64,000 nucleotides of DNA from DASSWB01 sp035705495. GTDB lineage: Bacteria; Bacteroidota; Bacteroidia; Flavobacteriales; Flavobacteriaceae. Below are positions 34,837 through 44,300 of this stretch, piece after piece (the first letter of the stretch is position 1; the number at the start of each line of letters is the position of its first letter). The stretch spans positions 1 through 64,000 of the forward strand of contig DASSWB010000098.1 in NCBI GenBank assembly GCA_035705495.1. Direction: 5' to 3'. The notes under the pieces are model-generated. The model was not told where the DNA came from. It saw nothing but the letters and a program-made list of their open reading frames with translations, and searched no databases. The position numbers and the translations under genes are program-made.

Positions 34837-34880
34837 AAAATTGCCAATTCCTTTAAATTAGGAGTTGGCAATTTTTTTTA
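34837..34880 (+). terminator. Terminator whose 3' arm lies inside rpe
   Basis: Arms 34837-34852 and 34860-34875 pair over 16 positions with one T-G wobble, around a 7-base loop, and end in a run of eight T. The right arm is also the last codons of rpe on the opposite strand, so the hairpin serves the 119-residue gene and overlaps the rpe coding end. Confidence 0.88.
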
Positions 34881-35520
34881 AATCCTTTATTGTTTCGAGC
34901 TGATTTTTTGCCCCAAAAACATAACTTCCAGCAACCAAGACATCGGCGCCGGCCTCTACAAGTGCAGCGGCATTTTTATCTGTCACACCACCATCAATTT
35001 CAATAAGTGTCGAAGCATTTTTGGCGAGGATGATTTCTTTTAACCGCCTCACTTTGTCATAAGTGTTTTCAATAAAACTTTGTCCGCCAAAGCCGGGATT
35101 AACGCTCATTAAACAAACAAGGTCAATATCATTGATCACATCTTTTAGCAGATCAACATTGGTATGCGGATTTAAAGCTACTCCCGCTTTCATTCCCTCG
35201 GCTTTTATTGCTTGTAAGGAACGATGTAAATGTGTAGAGGCTTCATAATGAACAGTCAAAATATCGGCTCCCAACTTCGCGAAATCTTTAATGTATCTGT
35301 CTGCTTCGACGATCATTAGATGAACGTCAATGGTTTTCTTTGCATGTTTCGAAATTGCTTGCAGAACAGGCATTCCGAAGGAAATATTTGGAACGAAAAC
35401 ACCGTCCATAATATCAACATGAAACCAATCGGCTTCGCTTTTATTTACCATTTCGATGTCGCGTTGTAAATTGGCGAAATCGGCTGCCAAAATAGAGGGG
35501 GCAATTATTTTTGAACTCAT
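34858..35520 (-). CDS. rpe: Ribulose-phosphate 3-epimerase
   Basis: This 220-residue TIM-barrel enzyme interconverts ribulose 5-phosphate and xylulose 5-phosphate in the pentose phosphate pathway. Family motifs are APSILAADFANL, FHVDIMDGVFVPNISFG with the catalytic aspartate and metal ligands, DVHLMI, MSVNPGFGGQSFIE and EIDGGV. I start it at ATG 35518-35520 (MSSKIIAPS), the usual N-terminus; an upstream TTG would add seven residues with no family match. It is a single gene. Confidence 0.96.
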   Translation of the reverse strand: MSSKIIAPSILAADFANLQRDIEMVNKSEADWFHVDIMDGVFVPNISFGMPVLQAISKHAKKTIDVHLMIVEADRYIKDFAKLGADILTVHYEASTHLHRSLQAIKAEGMKAGVALNPHTNVDLLKDVINDIDLVCLMSVNPGFGGQSFIENTYDKVRRLKEIILAKNASTLIEIDGGVTDKNAAALVEAGADVLVAGSYVFGAKNQLETIKDLKKIANS

Positions 35521-35600
35521 TTTGTTGTTGTGTTTGCGCAAAAATACAAACTTAAAATGAACCGTGATCTGCTTCAGAAATCTAAATCTGTTTTACACGA

Positions 35601-37034
35601 TCAAAGCAAATCTTTAAAATGATCTTTTAGCGCCTTTTTTGCGGCATTAAATCCACACATGCCATGAACACCTCCGCCGGGTGGAGTAGAAGAGGAGCAA
35701 ATGTAAACCCGTTCATCGGGAGTAGAATAAGGTGAAATTCTGGCAATCGGCCTCGTGAATAATTGCGTAATGTCCTGTTTCCCGCCGTTAATGTCACCTC
35801 CAATAAGATTCGGATTAAAATTTTGTAAATCGTCGGTATTCATTTTTGATCTTGCAAGAATACATTCCTTGAATCCGGGTGCCGCCCTTTCAATTTGATT
35901 TTCTATCAAATCAGAAAAATCACTGGTGCTTCCGTTGGGAACGTGACAATAAGCCCACGCAGTATGGTTTCCTTCAGGCGCACGCGAGGCATCAAAACGT
36001 GAGTGCTGCGTAACAAGCACATAAGGTGTGTTGGTGATGTTCTTATGAAGATTTCCCTTTTCTGAATTGATAATTTCTTCGGAAGTGAAACCTAAATGCA
36101 CCGTACCCGCTTTTTGGCATTTTTCATTTTTAAAAGGAATAGGTTTATTTAGCGCCCAATCCATTTTGAAAACTCCTGAGCCGTAGTTGTAATTCTCCAT
36201 TCGTTTTCTGTATAAAGAACTAAATTGGGTGCCTTCAATTTGAAGCAATTGCTTCGGAGTTAAGTCGAATAAATATGCTTTGGCTTTTGGAAGCTGCTCG
36301 ATGCTTGTGATTTTTTCATTCAAAAAAACTTCGCCGCCCAAGGATTTGTAGTATTTAAGTAGTGAATTTGTGAAGTTGATTGCACCACCTTCTGGAAACG
36401 GCCAACCGAATTTATGCGCCACAGAAGTCAGAACCAAACCGAAAGAAGCAGAAATGATACTCGTCATCGGTAAAGTGGAATGCGCTGCGGATCCATAGAA
36501 AAAGGCTTTTGTTTTTTCATTTTTAAAAAAGTGATTTGCCAATAATTTTGCTGAAGGAATTGCTTTTAAACCAAATTTCATCAAATCAATCGGATACTTT
36601 GGAATACGTAAAGGACCGAGTAAACTGTTTTCCAAACGGCTCCAATTTTCGACAATAGGAGCAAATAAATTTTTATAAGCTTCTTCATCCGTATCCAATT
36701 CTTGAGCGGTTTGATTCAAGTCCTGATAACAGGCCAGCGCAGATCCGTCTTCAAAAGGATGCGCATAGGGAATTTCGGGATAAATCCATTTTAAGCCATA
36801 ATCTTGTAGTGGTAATGTCCTTAAAAAAGGGGAAGCAATTCCCATGGGTAAAATGGCCGCTCCTACATCGTGTTTAAATCCTGGAAGTGTGAGTTCTTCG
36901 GTTTTGGTAGCGCCGCCGGGAGCTGATTTTTGCTCAAAAATTGCAGTTTTCAATCCTTTTTGCTGTAAAAAGATTGCTGCTGCAATTCCGTTGGGCCCGC
37001 TCCCTACAATTATGGAATCATATTTTCCAGCCAT
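35601..37034 (-). CDS. FAD-dependent NAD(P)-type oxidoreductase (phytoene-desaturase-like)
   Basis: This 477-residue protein has an N-terminal dinucleotide-binding motif DSIIVGSGPNGIAAAIFLQQKGL followed by the acidic ribose ligand in FEQKSAPGGAT, and a C-terminal stretch VYICSSSTPPGGGVHGMCGFNAAKKAL typical of phytoene desaturase and related amine-oxidase-fold flavoproteins. No carotenoid genes are nearby, so the substrate is open. Its ATG overlaps by one base the stop of the upstream NAD(P)-binding gene, so the two form a coupled pair and could act on related substrates. Confidence 0.88.
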   Translation of the reverse strand: MAGKYDSIIVGSGPNGIAAAIFLQQKGLKTAIFEQKSAPGGATKTEELTLPGFKHDVGAAILPMGIASPFLRTLPLQDYGLKWIYPEIPYAHPFEDGSALACYQDLNQTAQELDTDEEAYKNLFAPIVENWSRLENSLLGPLRIPKYPIDLMKFGLKAIPSAKLLANHFFKNEKTKAFFYGSAAHSTLPMTSIISASFGLVLTSVAHKFGWPFPEGGAINFTNSLLKYYKSLGGEVFLNEKITSIEQLPKAKAYLFDLTPKQLLQIEGTQFSSLYRKRMENYNYGSGVFKMDWALNKPIPFKNEKCQKAGTVHLGFTSEEIINSEKGNLHKNITNTPYVLVTQHSRFDASRAPEGNHTAWAYCHVPNGSTSDFSDLIENQIERAAPGFKECILARSKMNTDDLQNFNPNLIGGDINGGKQDITQLFTRPIARISPYSTPDERVYICSSSTPPGGGVHGMCGFNAAKKALKDHFKDLL

Positions 37035-37894
37035 TAGGGTAATTTTTCAAGATCAAGTGAATCTAAATATTCCCTGAAGGTGATACTTCCAAATGGTTCT
37101 GCAATCATGTCATTGGTAGTCACAAACTTGAAATAATCGAGTTTGTTGTAAATATCTTCACTAAAAATTTTCTGGAGTTCTACCCCAAAATCGGCAAAAA
37201 CCTCTGGAACTTTGACCACTTTACCCCCAATTTTTTCTTCTACCATTTTGGCCATTTCAAGTCGCGTATGAATTTTTGGTCCGCCAACTTCTATCATCTC
37301 GGGTCCTTCATCTAAAAAGCTTACCACTGCTTTCGCCAAATCTTTATGATGAATACTATTTGTTCTTGCATGGCCGTCGCCAACAATGGGAATGACTTTT
37401 CTTTTCGCCAAAATCGCCAAATCATTTAAACCCGAAAAGAAACCAACAGGCCTAATAATTGTATATTCAATGCCCGATTCTCTCAGGGCGTCTTCAAACA
37501 TTTTATGGGCTTGTGCAATCGTATAACCGGTGTCGGCACCTTTTATTGAGACGTAAATAAACCGCTTTACACCATTTTTAATGGCATCATCCAAAATATT
37601 TTTGTTTGCAAGAAAATCAGATTCAAAAAAAGATTCTTCCGTCGGTGTGAAAAGACTCACGCTTTTGCCCAAAGCCGAAATGACAGTCGAAATTCCAGAT
37701 GTTGCACCATCGATTTCATTTTTTGCTGCGTCCCCCACAAAAACATCTCCTGTTAATTGGTCCAGCTCAATATTGTCTTTGGCAGAACGCGTAAGGGCAC
37801 GCATTGGAAGGTTTTTTTGATGCAGTTGTTTTATGATTTCCATTCCCAACGCACCAGTCGCTCCGGCAATTAATATTTTTCCTGTATGCTGCAT
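37034..37894 (-). CDS. NAD(P)-binding atypical SDR (NmrA-like)
   Basis: This 286-residue protein has the Rossmann loop ILIAGATGALGMEIIKQL at its N-terminus, then RALTRSAKDN, an SDR-type FIYVSIKGAD, and YTIIRPVGFFSGL. This is the atypical short-chain dehydrogenase/NmrA-like family, whose members act as oxidoreductases, epimerases or sensors of NAD(P). The usual YxxxK catalytic pair is not evident. It is the first gene of a two-gene unit with the FAD oxidoreductase; the junction is a TAATG overlap. Confidence 0.87.
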   Translation of the reverse strand: MQHTGKILIAGATGALGMEIIKQLHQKNLPMRALTRSAKDNIELDQLTGDVFVGDAAKNEIDGATSGISTVISALGKSVSLFTPTEESFFESDFLANKNILDDAIKNGVKRFIYVSIKGADTGYTIAQAHKMFEDALRESGIEYTIIRPVGFFSGLNDLAILAKRKVIPIVGDGHARTNSIHHKDLAKAVVSFLDEGPEMIEVGGPKIHTRLEMAKMVEEKIGGKVVKVPEVFADFGVELQKIFSEDIYNKLDYFKFVTTNDMIAEPFGSITFREYLDSLDLEKLP

Positions 37895-38005
37895 TTTTCA
37901 AATTTTAAAAACCAGTTTATAAGTTACTTAAAAATGAAAAATGTTTGGTTGATTTGTAAGGGATTAACAAGAATTTATAGGAATAAATACAATAGTATCG
38001 GAGAA

Positions 38006-38590
38006 TTAAAAATCTGTTTCTGAAATCTCTATTTTATAATTTTTGTTGATGCATTTGAGTTTTTCAAAATCATAAACTTCTTCAATTTGTCCGGTCTTGA
38101 TGTCTGCTTTCCAAGCACGATTGATTTTTTCCGCAACCAAACCATCTGTTTTCTCAATAACCGCAATCATTTCTTCCCCGTATTTATTTTCAAGTTCACA
38201 GCAACCGGAAATAATAATTTCGTTCGGTTTTAAATTGGGAATGTGTAAAGTATCCAATATTTTACGTTCATATCCGTCAAGATTCTCAATTAATGGCTCA
38301 TTTTCATCAATAGAAAATTGACTGAAAAGGATAATATTGTCATTTGTTTTTTTGATTTGTAAAAGTGAAAACTGTGGATGGATGTTCTCTGCGTAAATAA
38401 GTGTGTCAGCTATTTTTTCGTAATCCTTAAAAACCTCAAAATCTGAATATTTTAAATAAGGAACGTTCAAAATATTTTCATTGAAAGAAGTTTCCGGATT
38501 TTCCAATGAAACATTGGGAGACTGATACTCATTGGTTTTGCATCCCAGAATCAAGATAGAAATCAATAGAAAGAATATGTATTTTTTCAT
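38006..38590 (-). CDS. Lipoprotein of unknown function
   Basis: This 194-residue protein has a typical lipoprotein signal with lipobox ILGC (Cys17) followed by a polar, strand-rich domain. Two adjacent cysteines occur in ISGCCELEN. No family is recognised. It is a single minus-strand gene with about 110 bases of gene-free DNA on one side and 140 on the other. It should be anchored in the inner or outer membrane. Confidence 0.75.
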   Translation of the reverse strand: MKKYIFFLLISILILGCKTNEYQSPNVSLENPETSFNENILNVPYLKYSDFEVFKDYEKIADTLIYAENIHPQFSLLQIKKTNDNIILFSQFSIDENEPLIENLDGYERKILDTLHIPNLKPNEIIISGCCELENKYGEEMIAVIEKTDGLVAEKINRAWKADIKTGQIEEVYDFEKLKCINKNYKIEISETDF

Positions 38591-38731
38591 CTTTTTGGAG
38601 GTTTGATTCCGAATATTAAAGATACCGAAATTTTGGAAGCCTATAAAATTTTCGCAAGTATAAAATCGTAAATCCTTGAACAGTTATTTAAGTAGCAAAA
38701 GGGGAAATTTTCGAAACCGAAAAAGGGAATT

Positions 38732-39553
38732 TTAGAGATAAAAATCAATAATCACAATTAAAAGCAGCCAAAAAATTGGAAGCGCTTCGACAAAAAATGA
38801 AGCATAATACTTCGGCTGGTTCAACGTACTTCGGAAAAGCAAGTAGGTGGCAAGTACCGATGTCAATAAATAAGCAATGACAAATTTTGGTTGCCAAGGT
38901 TGAATAAATTCCAACGCAACCGAAACAAGCAACAAAGCGAATCCGATTTTTTTGGTTTTTGAAATTCCGAATTCCTGTGGAATTGTTTGCAATTGCGTAT
39001 CATCATATTTCAAATCCCTGATTTCAAAAGGCAAAGTGATAACAAGCACAAATAGTAATCTTTGGAAAAATTCGATGAACATATTTGTAGAAACAGCATT
39101 TTCGGCATTAAAAAAAGGAATTACGACTGTTGTGCCGGCCCAAACTACGGCAATCACAAAAATTTTAAATCGGCTTAAGCTGCGCAGATTTTTATGTTTC
39201 GGAAAAATTGGCAACGCGTAAAAAAGCGTCAGTAATCCGAAGAAACCTGAAACGCATAAAGTTTCAAATGAAATCTGGAAACTGAAATAGATAAAAAATC
39301 CGAAGCAAAAAAATGAAAATATCTGAATCAATTTCAGCGATTTTGCCAAACTTTTATGATGCAATTTCGCCACTCCCGCATATTTCACGAAGTTGTAGCC
39401 TGTAATACTTCCGAAGAAAATAAAAAAGAGAAGATTGTAATCTATAGCAATATTAAATTTCGCAGTGCTAATCAAAAAAAGCGAAGCCACCGCAAGAGAC
39501 ACATGAATACTGCTGTTTATGTAAAATGCGAAAAGGTTTTCGAGAAATTTCAC
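38732..39553 (-). CDS. UbiA-like integral membrane protein
   Basis: This 273-residue protein has about eight membrane segments, in the pattern of UbiA-superfamily prenyltransferases. The second aspartate-rich motif is partly present as FEIRDLKYDD, preceded by LFVLVITLPFEI, and the first motif (usually NDxxD) is degraded to GYNFVKYAG. It may be a divergent family member that has changed or lost its activity. There is no quinone or heme gene nearby to help. It is divergent from gcvP. Confidence 0.65.
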   Translation of the reverse strand: MKFLENLFAFYINSSIHVSLAVASLFLISTAKFNIAIDYNLLFFIFFGSITGYNFVKYAGVAKLHHKSLAKSLKLIQIFSFFCFGFFIYFSFQISFETLCVSGFFGLLTLFYALPIFPKHKNLRSLSRFKIFVIAVVWAGTTVVIPFFNAENAVSTNMFIEFFQRLLFVLVITLPFEIRDLKYDDTQLQTIPQEFGISKTKKIGFALLLVSVALEFIQPWQPKFVIAYLLTSVLATYLLFRSTLNQPKYYASFFVEALPIFWLLLIVIIDFYL

Positions 39554-39677
39554 TTTTCAAAAATAAGAAAAAGGGCAATAGGAATTTTTTAATTGTTCAA
39601 TCTGTTTAAGATGATTTTTAATGTGTAAAATGATCTAATTTTCAAGCTGAAAAAGCAAAAAAATCTGGATAAAAATG

Positions 39678-39685
39678 TACTTTTG
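39678..39685 (+). promoter_or_regulatory. Promoter -7 box of gcvP
   Basis: TACTTTTG matches TAnnTTTG exactly, 25 bases before ATG 39711. It shows that an in-frame ATG at 39675 cannot be the true start. Confidence 0.6.
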
Positions 39686-39710
39686 CGACTCAAAATTCAC
39701 ACATATTTTA

Positions 39711-42560
39711 ATGAGAACAGATTCTTTTGCATTACGTCATATAGGTCCCAAAGAAAACGACATTAAAGAGATGTTGGAAACCGTTGGGGTTGATTCCATG
39801 GAACAATTGATTTACGAAACAATTCCCGATGATATTCGGTTAAAGGAAGATTTAGATCTGCCCGAGGCTATGAGTGAGCAGGAATATTTGGGTCACATCA
39901 ATGCGCTTTCGTATCAGAATAAAATGTTTAAAACTTACATCGGACTTGGTTATCATCAATCCATCGTTCCAGCTGTGATTCAGCGTAATATTTTGGAAAA
40001 TCCGGGTTGGTACACTGCGTACACGCCATATCAGGCCGAAATTGCACAAGGACGTTTGGAAGCACTTTTGAATTTCCAAACAATGGTAGCCGATTTAACT
40101 GGTCTGCCATTGGCAAATGCTTCGCTTTTGGACGAATCAACTGCGGCAGCGGAAGCAATGTCACTGATGTATGAAGTCCGTGAACGCGAACAAAAGAAAA
40201 ATAATTCGGTTAAATTTTTTGTTTCTGAAGAAGTCCTGCCCCAAACCTTGGATTTGTTAAAAACACGGGCAATTCCACTGGGCATTGAATTGGTTATCGG
40301 AAATCACGAGGATTTTGATTTTTCTTCGGAATTTTTTGGTGCTTTCATACAATATCCAGGAAAATTCGGACAGGTTTATGATTACGCAGCATTCGTTTCC
40401 AAAGCAAAAGATGCGGGAATAAAAACGGGTGTCGGTGCCGATATTTTAAGTCTTGTAAAATTAAAAGCGCCGGGCGAAATTGGTGTGGACGTTGTTGTTG
40501 GAACTACGCAAAGATTTGGAATTCCATTAGGTTACGGCGGACCCCATGCGGCATATTTTGCTACACGCGAAGAATACAAGAGAAGTATTCCAGGAAGAAT
40601 TATTGGCGTTACGAAAGACATGAACGGCAATCGTGCTTTGCGTATGGCATTGCAAACACGTGAACAACATATAAAAAGGGACAAAGCAACTTCAAATATT
40701 TGTACAGCTCAAGTTTTACTTGCTGTAATGGCAGGGATGTATGCGGTTTATCACGGACCGAACGGATTGAAATATATTGCGGATAAAGTACACAACTCGG
40801 CTGCGGGACTTGCGGCAGCATTGAAGAAAATGGGCTTTGCACAGCAAAATTCCGCTTTCTTTGATACAATTTTGATAAAGGCAAATGCCGAAAAAATAAA
40901 AGCAACTGCGGAAGCTAAAGAAGTGAATTTCTATTACCCAGATGCGGAAACTGTTTCGATTTCAATTAACGAAGCCACGACGATAAACGATTTAAACATT
41001 ATTATTTCGATTTTTGCCGAGGCGGAAGGAAAGGAGGTTTCCACTATTTCTGAATTGAAAAATTTGGAGATTCTTCCCAATTCGGTTCAAAGGAATTCTG
41101 AATTTTTGACCCATGAAGTTTTCAATTCTTACCATTCTGAAACAGAATTGATGCGTTACATTAAAAAATTGGAGCGTAAAGATCTTTCTTTGACACATGC
41201 CATGATTCCGTTGGGATCTTGTACCATGAAATTGAATGCGGCGGCGGAAATGATTCCGTTAAGTAATCCGCAGTGGGGAAATATACATCCTTTTGTTCCG
41301 GTTGAGCAGGCCGAGGGATATCAAACGGTTTTAAAATCCCTTGAAGATCAATTAACTACAATCACCGGTTTTTCAGGAACTTCACTTCAGCCAAATTCTG
41401 GTGCACAAGGTGAATATGCCGGATTAATGGTGATCCGTGCATATCACGAAAGTAGAGGGGAAGCGCATAGAAATATTTGCTTGATACCTTCTTCTGCCCA
41501 CGGAACAAATCCTGCTTCCGCGGTAATGGCGGGAATGAAGGTCGTGGTAACAAAATCGACCGATACGGGAAATATAGATGTTGATGATTTGCGTGAAAAA
41601 GCAATCAAACACAAAGATAATTTGGCTGCTTTAATGGTTACATACCCGTCCACACACGGAGTTTACGAATCTGCCATTAGGGAAATCACGAAAATAATTC
41701 ACGATAACGGCGGACAAGTTTACATGGATGGAGCCAATATGAACGCACAAGTTGGTTTGACAAATCCGGGTGCAATTGGTGCAGACGTTTGCCATTTGAA
41801 TTTGCATAAAACTTTCGCGATTCCCCATGGTGGTGGCGGACCAGGAGTTGGACCTATTTGTGTTGCAAAACAATTGGTGCCATTTCTTCCAGGAAATCCA
41901 CTAATAAAAACGGGTGGTGAGAATGCGATTTCTGCAATTTCTGCGGCGCCTTGGGGATCTTCATTGGTTTGTTTGATTTCTTACGGATACATAAAAATGC
42001 TCGGTAAAAACGGATTGAGGAAATCGACCGAATTTGCAATTTTGAATGCGAATTACATCAAAAACCGAATCGACGAACATTATAAAACTTTATATTCCGG
42101 GGAACGCGGGCGTGCGGCACACGAAATGATTGTGGATTGTAGGCCCTTTAAAGCCAAAGGAATCGAAGTCACCGATATCGCAAAAAGATTGCTTGATTAT
42201 GGTTTTCATGCACCAACTGTTTCATTTCCGGTGGCTGGGACACTTATGATTGAACCAACGGAAAGTGAAAGTAAAGCCGAATTGGATAAATTCTGTGACG
42301 CGCTAATTTCGATTAGAAAAGAAATTGATGAAGCTTCACAAGAAAACCCAAACAACGTTTTGAAAAATGCGCCGCATACAATGACGATGCTGACTTCAGA
42401 CAATTGGGATTTTCCATATTCGAGAAAACAAGCTGCATTTCCTTTGGATTATATCGAAGAAAATAAATTTTGGCCAACTGTGAGAAGAGTCGATGATGCT
42501 TATGGAGACAGGAATTTGATTTGTACCTGTGCTCCAATTGAAGATTATATGGAAGCGTAG
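39711..42560 (+). CDS. gcvP: Glycine dehydrogenase (decarboxylating), P protein
   Basis: This 949-residue pyridoxal-phosphate enzyme is the P protein of the glycine cleavage system, releasing CO2 from glycine and passing the aminomethyl group to the lipoyl H protein. It has the single-chain alpha-beta duplicated architecture. N-terminal FALRHIGPKENDI, ALLNFQTMVADLTGL, GGPHAAYFA, and in the second half SCTMKLNAAAEMIP and the PLP lysine in HLNLHKTFAIPHGGGGPGVGPI are diagnostic. The start is ATG 39711 (MRTDSFALRH). The T, H and L partners are not in this window, so the system is dispersed in the genome. Confidence 0.97.
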   Translation: MRTDSFALRHIGPKENDIKEMLETVGVDSMEQLIYETIPDDIRLKEDLDLPEAMSEQEYLGHINALSYQNKMFKTYIGLGYHQSIVPAVIQRNILENPGWYTAYTPYQAEIAQGRLEALLNFQTMVADLTGLPLANASLLDESTAAAEAMSLMYEVREREQKKNNSVKFFVSEEVLPQTLDLLKTRAIPLGIELVIGNHEDFDFSSEFFGAFIQYPGKFGQVYDYAAFVSKAKDAGIKTGVGADILSLVKLKAPGEIGVDVVVGTTQRFGIPLGYGGPHAAYFATREEYKRSIPGRIIGVTKDMNGNRALRMALQTREQHIKRDKATSNICTAQVLLAVMAGMYAVYHGPNGLKYIADKVHNSAAGLAAALKKMGFAQQNSAFFDTILIKANAEKIKATAEAKEVNFYYPDAETVSISINEATTINDLNIIISIFAEAEGKEVSTISELKNLEILPNSVQRNSEFLTHEVFNSYHSETELMRYIKKLERKDLSLTHAMIPLGSCTMKLNAAAEMIPLSNPQWGNIHPFVPVEQAEGYQTVLKSLEDQLTTITGFSGTSLQPNSGAQGEYAGLMVIRAYHESRGEAHRNICLIPSSAHGTNPASAVMAGMKVVVTKSTDTGNIDVDDLREKAIKHKDNLAALMVTYPSTHGVYESAIREITKIIHDNGGQVYMDGANMNAQVGLTNPGAIGADVCHLNLHKTFAIPHGGGGPGVGPICVAKQLVPFLPGNPLIKTGGENAISAISAAPWGSSLVCLISYGYIKMLGKNGLRKSTEFAILNANYIKNRIDEHYKTLYSGERGRAAHEMIVDCRPFKAKGIEVTDIAKRLLDYGFHAPTVSFPVAGTLMIEPTESESKAELDKFCDALISIRKEIDEASQENPNNVLKNAPHTMTMLTSDNWDFPYSRKQAAFPLDYIEENKFWPTVRRVDDAYGDRNLICTCAPIEDYMEA

Positions 42561-42656
42561 TCTAAATTGTTTTTAATGATGCCAATCATATTCCATTATA
42601 ATTTTTCCGTCTAATATTGTACTTTAGAAAAATATAACTGCATCAAAGAAAAACAA

Positions 42657-43715
42657 ATGAAGGTTAAAATAACAGGAGTTGGAAGTTATATTCCCACAAT
42701 AGTAGAAGGGAACAAGAACTTCCATGAACATGTTTTTTTAAACCCAGACGGCACTGCAATCAATCAACCCAATGAGGTAATCATTGAAAAATTCAAAGAT
42801 ATAACGGGAATTCACGAAAGACGTTATCTTTCTCCCGAATTCAATACATCTGATATGGCTTTTTTTGCTGGAAAAAAAGCCATTGAAGATGCCAAACTCA
42901 ATCCTGAAGAACTGGATTATATTATTGTCGCTCAAAATTTGGGCGACGTTTGTTATAACAGTTCCCAGAGTGACACGGTACCCAGTATTGCCACTCGGGT
43001 GAAAAATAAACTACAAATAGAAAATCCCAAGTGTGTTGCTTATGATGTGCTTTTTGGTTGCCCTGGTTGGATAGAAGGGGTCATTCAGGCCAACGCATTT
43101 ATAAAAAGTGGAATTGCAAAAAAATGTTTGGTGATTGGTGCCGAAGCGCTTTCCCGGGTTGTTGATCCCCATGATCGGGATTCTATGATCTACGCAGATG
43201 GTGCTGGAGCGACGGTCTTGGAAGCTTCTGAAGGAGATGCAGGAATTATAAACCACAACAGTGCGACTTACGCAATGAATGAGGCAAATTTTCTGTTTAT
43301 GGGCGATTCTTATAATACTGAAAATAAATCTCCCGCCAAGTATTTGAAAATGTACGGTAGAAAGATTTATGAATTTGCTTTAAATCATGTACCAGGCGCC
43401 ATGAAAGAATGTTTGGATGAAACCGGAATTTCTATCAAAGAAGTAAAAAAGATCCTGATTCACCAAGCGAACGAAAAAATGGATGAAGCCATCATTAAAA
43501 AATTCTACAAACTTTATGATGAGCCTGTGCCTGAAAATATCATGCCCATGAGCATTCATTTTTTAGGAAATAGCAGTGTGGCAACCGTACCGACACTTTT
43601 GGATTTAATAAAAAAAGATAAGGTAGAAAATCAAGAAATAAACGAAGGCGATGTGGTTATTTTGGCCAGTGTGGGTGCAGGAATGAATGTGAATGCAATT
43701 GTTTATCGGTTTTAG
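42657..43715 (+). CDS. 3-oxoacyl-ACP synthase III-like protein (KAS III/FabH family)
   Basis: This 352-residue thiolase-fold enzyme has the KAS III triad: Cys135 in FGCPGW, His269 in HQANEKM and Asn305 in LGNSS. The active-site Cys context and the ending GAGMNVNAIVYRF are typical. KAS III enzymes condense acyl-CoA with malonyl-ACP. As Bacteroidota usually encode a standard fabH elsewhere and this gene sits with a methyltransferase and glycosyltransferase, it may serve a special lipid rather than bulk fatty acid initiation; that is inference. The methyltransferase ATG follows its stop directly. Confidence 0.9.
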   Translation: MKVKITGVGSYIPTIVEGNKNFHEHVFLNPDGTAINQPNEVIIEKFKDITGIHERRYLSPEFNTSDMAFFAGKKAIEDAKLNPEELDYIIVAQNLGDVCYNSSQSDTVPSIATRVKNKLQIENPKCVAYDVLFGCPGWIEGVIQANAFIKSGIAKKCLVIGAEALSRVVDPHDRDSMIYADGAGATVLEASEGDAGIINHNSATYAMNEANFLFMGDSYNTENKSPAKYLKMYGRKIYEFALNHVPGAMKECLDETGISIKEVKKILIHQANEKMDEAIIKKFYKLYDEPVPENIMPMSIHFLGNSSVATVPTLLDLIKKDKVENQEINEGDVVILASVGAGMNVNAIVYRF

Positions 43716-44243
43716 ATGTACGAAAAAACATTTCCCAAAAAACGCTTTCAGCAAACGCTGGATTTTTTAAAAGAACAGGTTCCGCTTTCCGCTACAATTT
43801 TGGACTTGGGAGTGGAAAATCCTTTTTCCGAAATAATGAAAACGGAAGGATATAACGTAGTGAACACTTCAGGGGAGGATCTTGATTTGGATACATCCAG
43901 CGTTGAAGAAACTTCTGCTGAGGTCGTTACCGCTTTTGAAATCTTCGAACATTTATTGAATCCTTTTTCAGTTTTAAAAAATATCAAAGCTGATAAACTC
44001 GTTGCTTCGGTTCCTTTGAAATTATGGTTTTCTCCTGCTTATAAAAGCAAAACAGATCCGTGGGATCGACATTATCACGAATTTGAAGACTGGCAATTCG
44101 ATTGGTTGTTGGAAAAAACAGGTTGGAAAATCGTTAAAACCGAAAAATGGACGCATCCAGTAAACAAAATAGGTTTACGTCCCTTCCTCCGACTTTTTAC
44201 TCCGCGATACTATATTGTTTACGCGGAACGGGTTGGGATATAA
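43716..44243 (+). CDS. Class I SAM-dependent methyltransferase
   Basis: This 175-residue protein shows a reduced methyltransferase core: motif I is ATILDLGVENPFSEIM, a weak form of the usual glycine loop, and VVTAFEIFEHLLNPFSVLKNI matches the motif-II region seen in methyltransferase-11-type proteins. The chain is short for the family. It begins with no gap after the KAS III-like gene, so the two are coupled and probably act in one pathway. Substrate unknown. Confidence 0.82.
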   Translation: MYEKTFPKKRFQQTLDFLKEQVPLSATILDLGVENPFSEIMKTEGYNVVNTSGEDLDLDTSSVEETSAEVVTAFEIFEHLLNPFSVLKNIKADKLVASVPLKLWFSPAYKSKTDPWDRHYHEFEDWQFDWLLEKTGWKIVKTEKWTHPVNKIGLRPFLRLFTPRYYIVYAERVGI

Positions 44244-44251
44244 AGTGAATA

Positions 44252-44290
44252 TCCCGAGTTGGCAGAAATGGTAGAAAAGCAAGTCTTATA
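44252..44290 (+). pseudogene. tRNA-Leu-like 5' fragment
   Basis: About 40 bases read like the 5' half of a class II tRNA of the leucine type: an acceptor strand CCCGAGT, a D-arm GGCAGAAATGGTAGA and the beginning of an anticodon arm around TCTTATAAA. No variable arm, T arm or 3' acceptor strand follows, so it cannot make a tRNA. It stands at the left border of an AT-rich cassette and may be a remnant left by integration, although a chance resemblance is possible. Confidence 0.35.
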
Positions 44291-44300
44291 AATATAATCA

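Noticed and set aside
35521..35541. rpe start at an upstream TTG
   Set aside because: The seven extra residues are not family-like, and ATG 35520 gives the usual N-terminus.
39554..39710. Glycine riboswitch upstream of gcvP
   Set aside because: The promoter box at 39678 leaves only a short leader, too small for a glycine aptamer, and the upstream DNA is plain AT-rich sequence.
39675..39710. gcvP start at ATG 39675
   Set aside because: The -7 box at 39678-39685 overlaps it; the family N-terminus begins at 39711.
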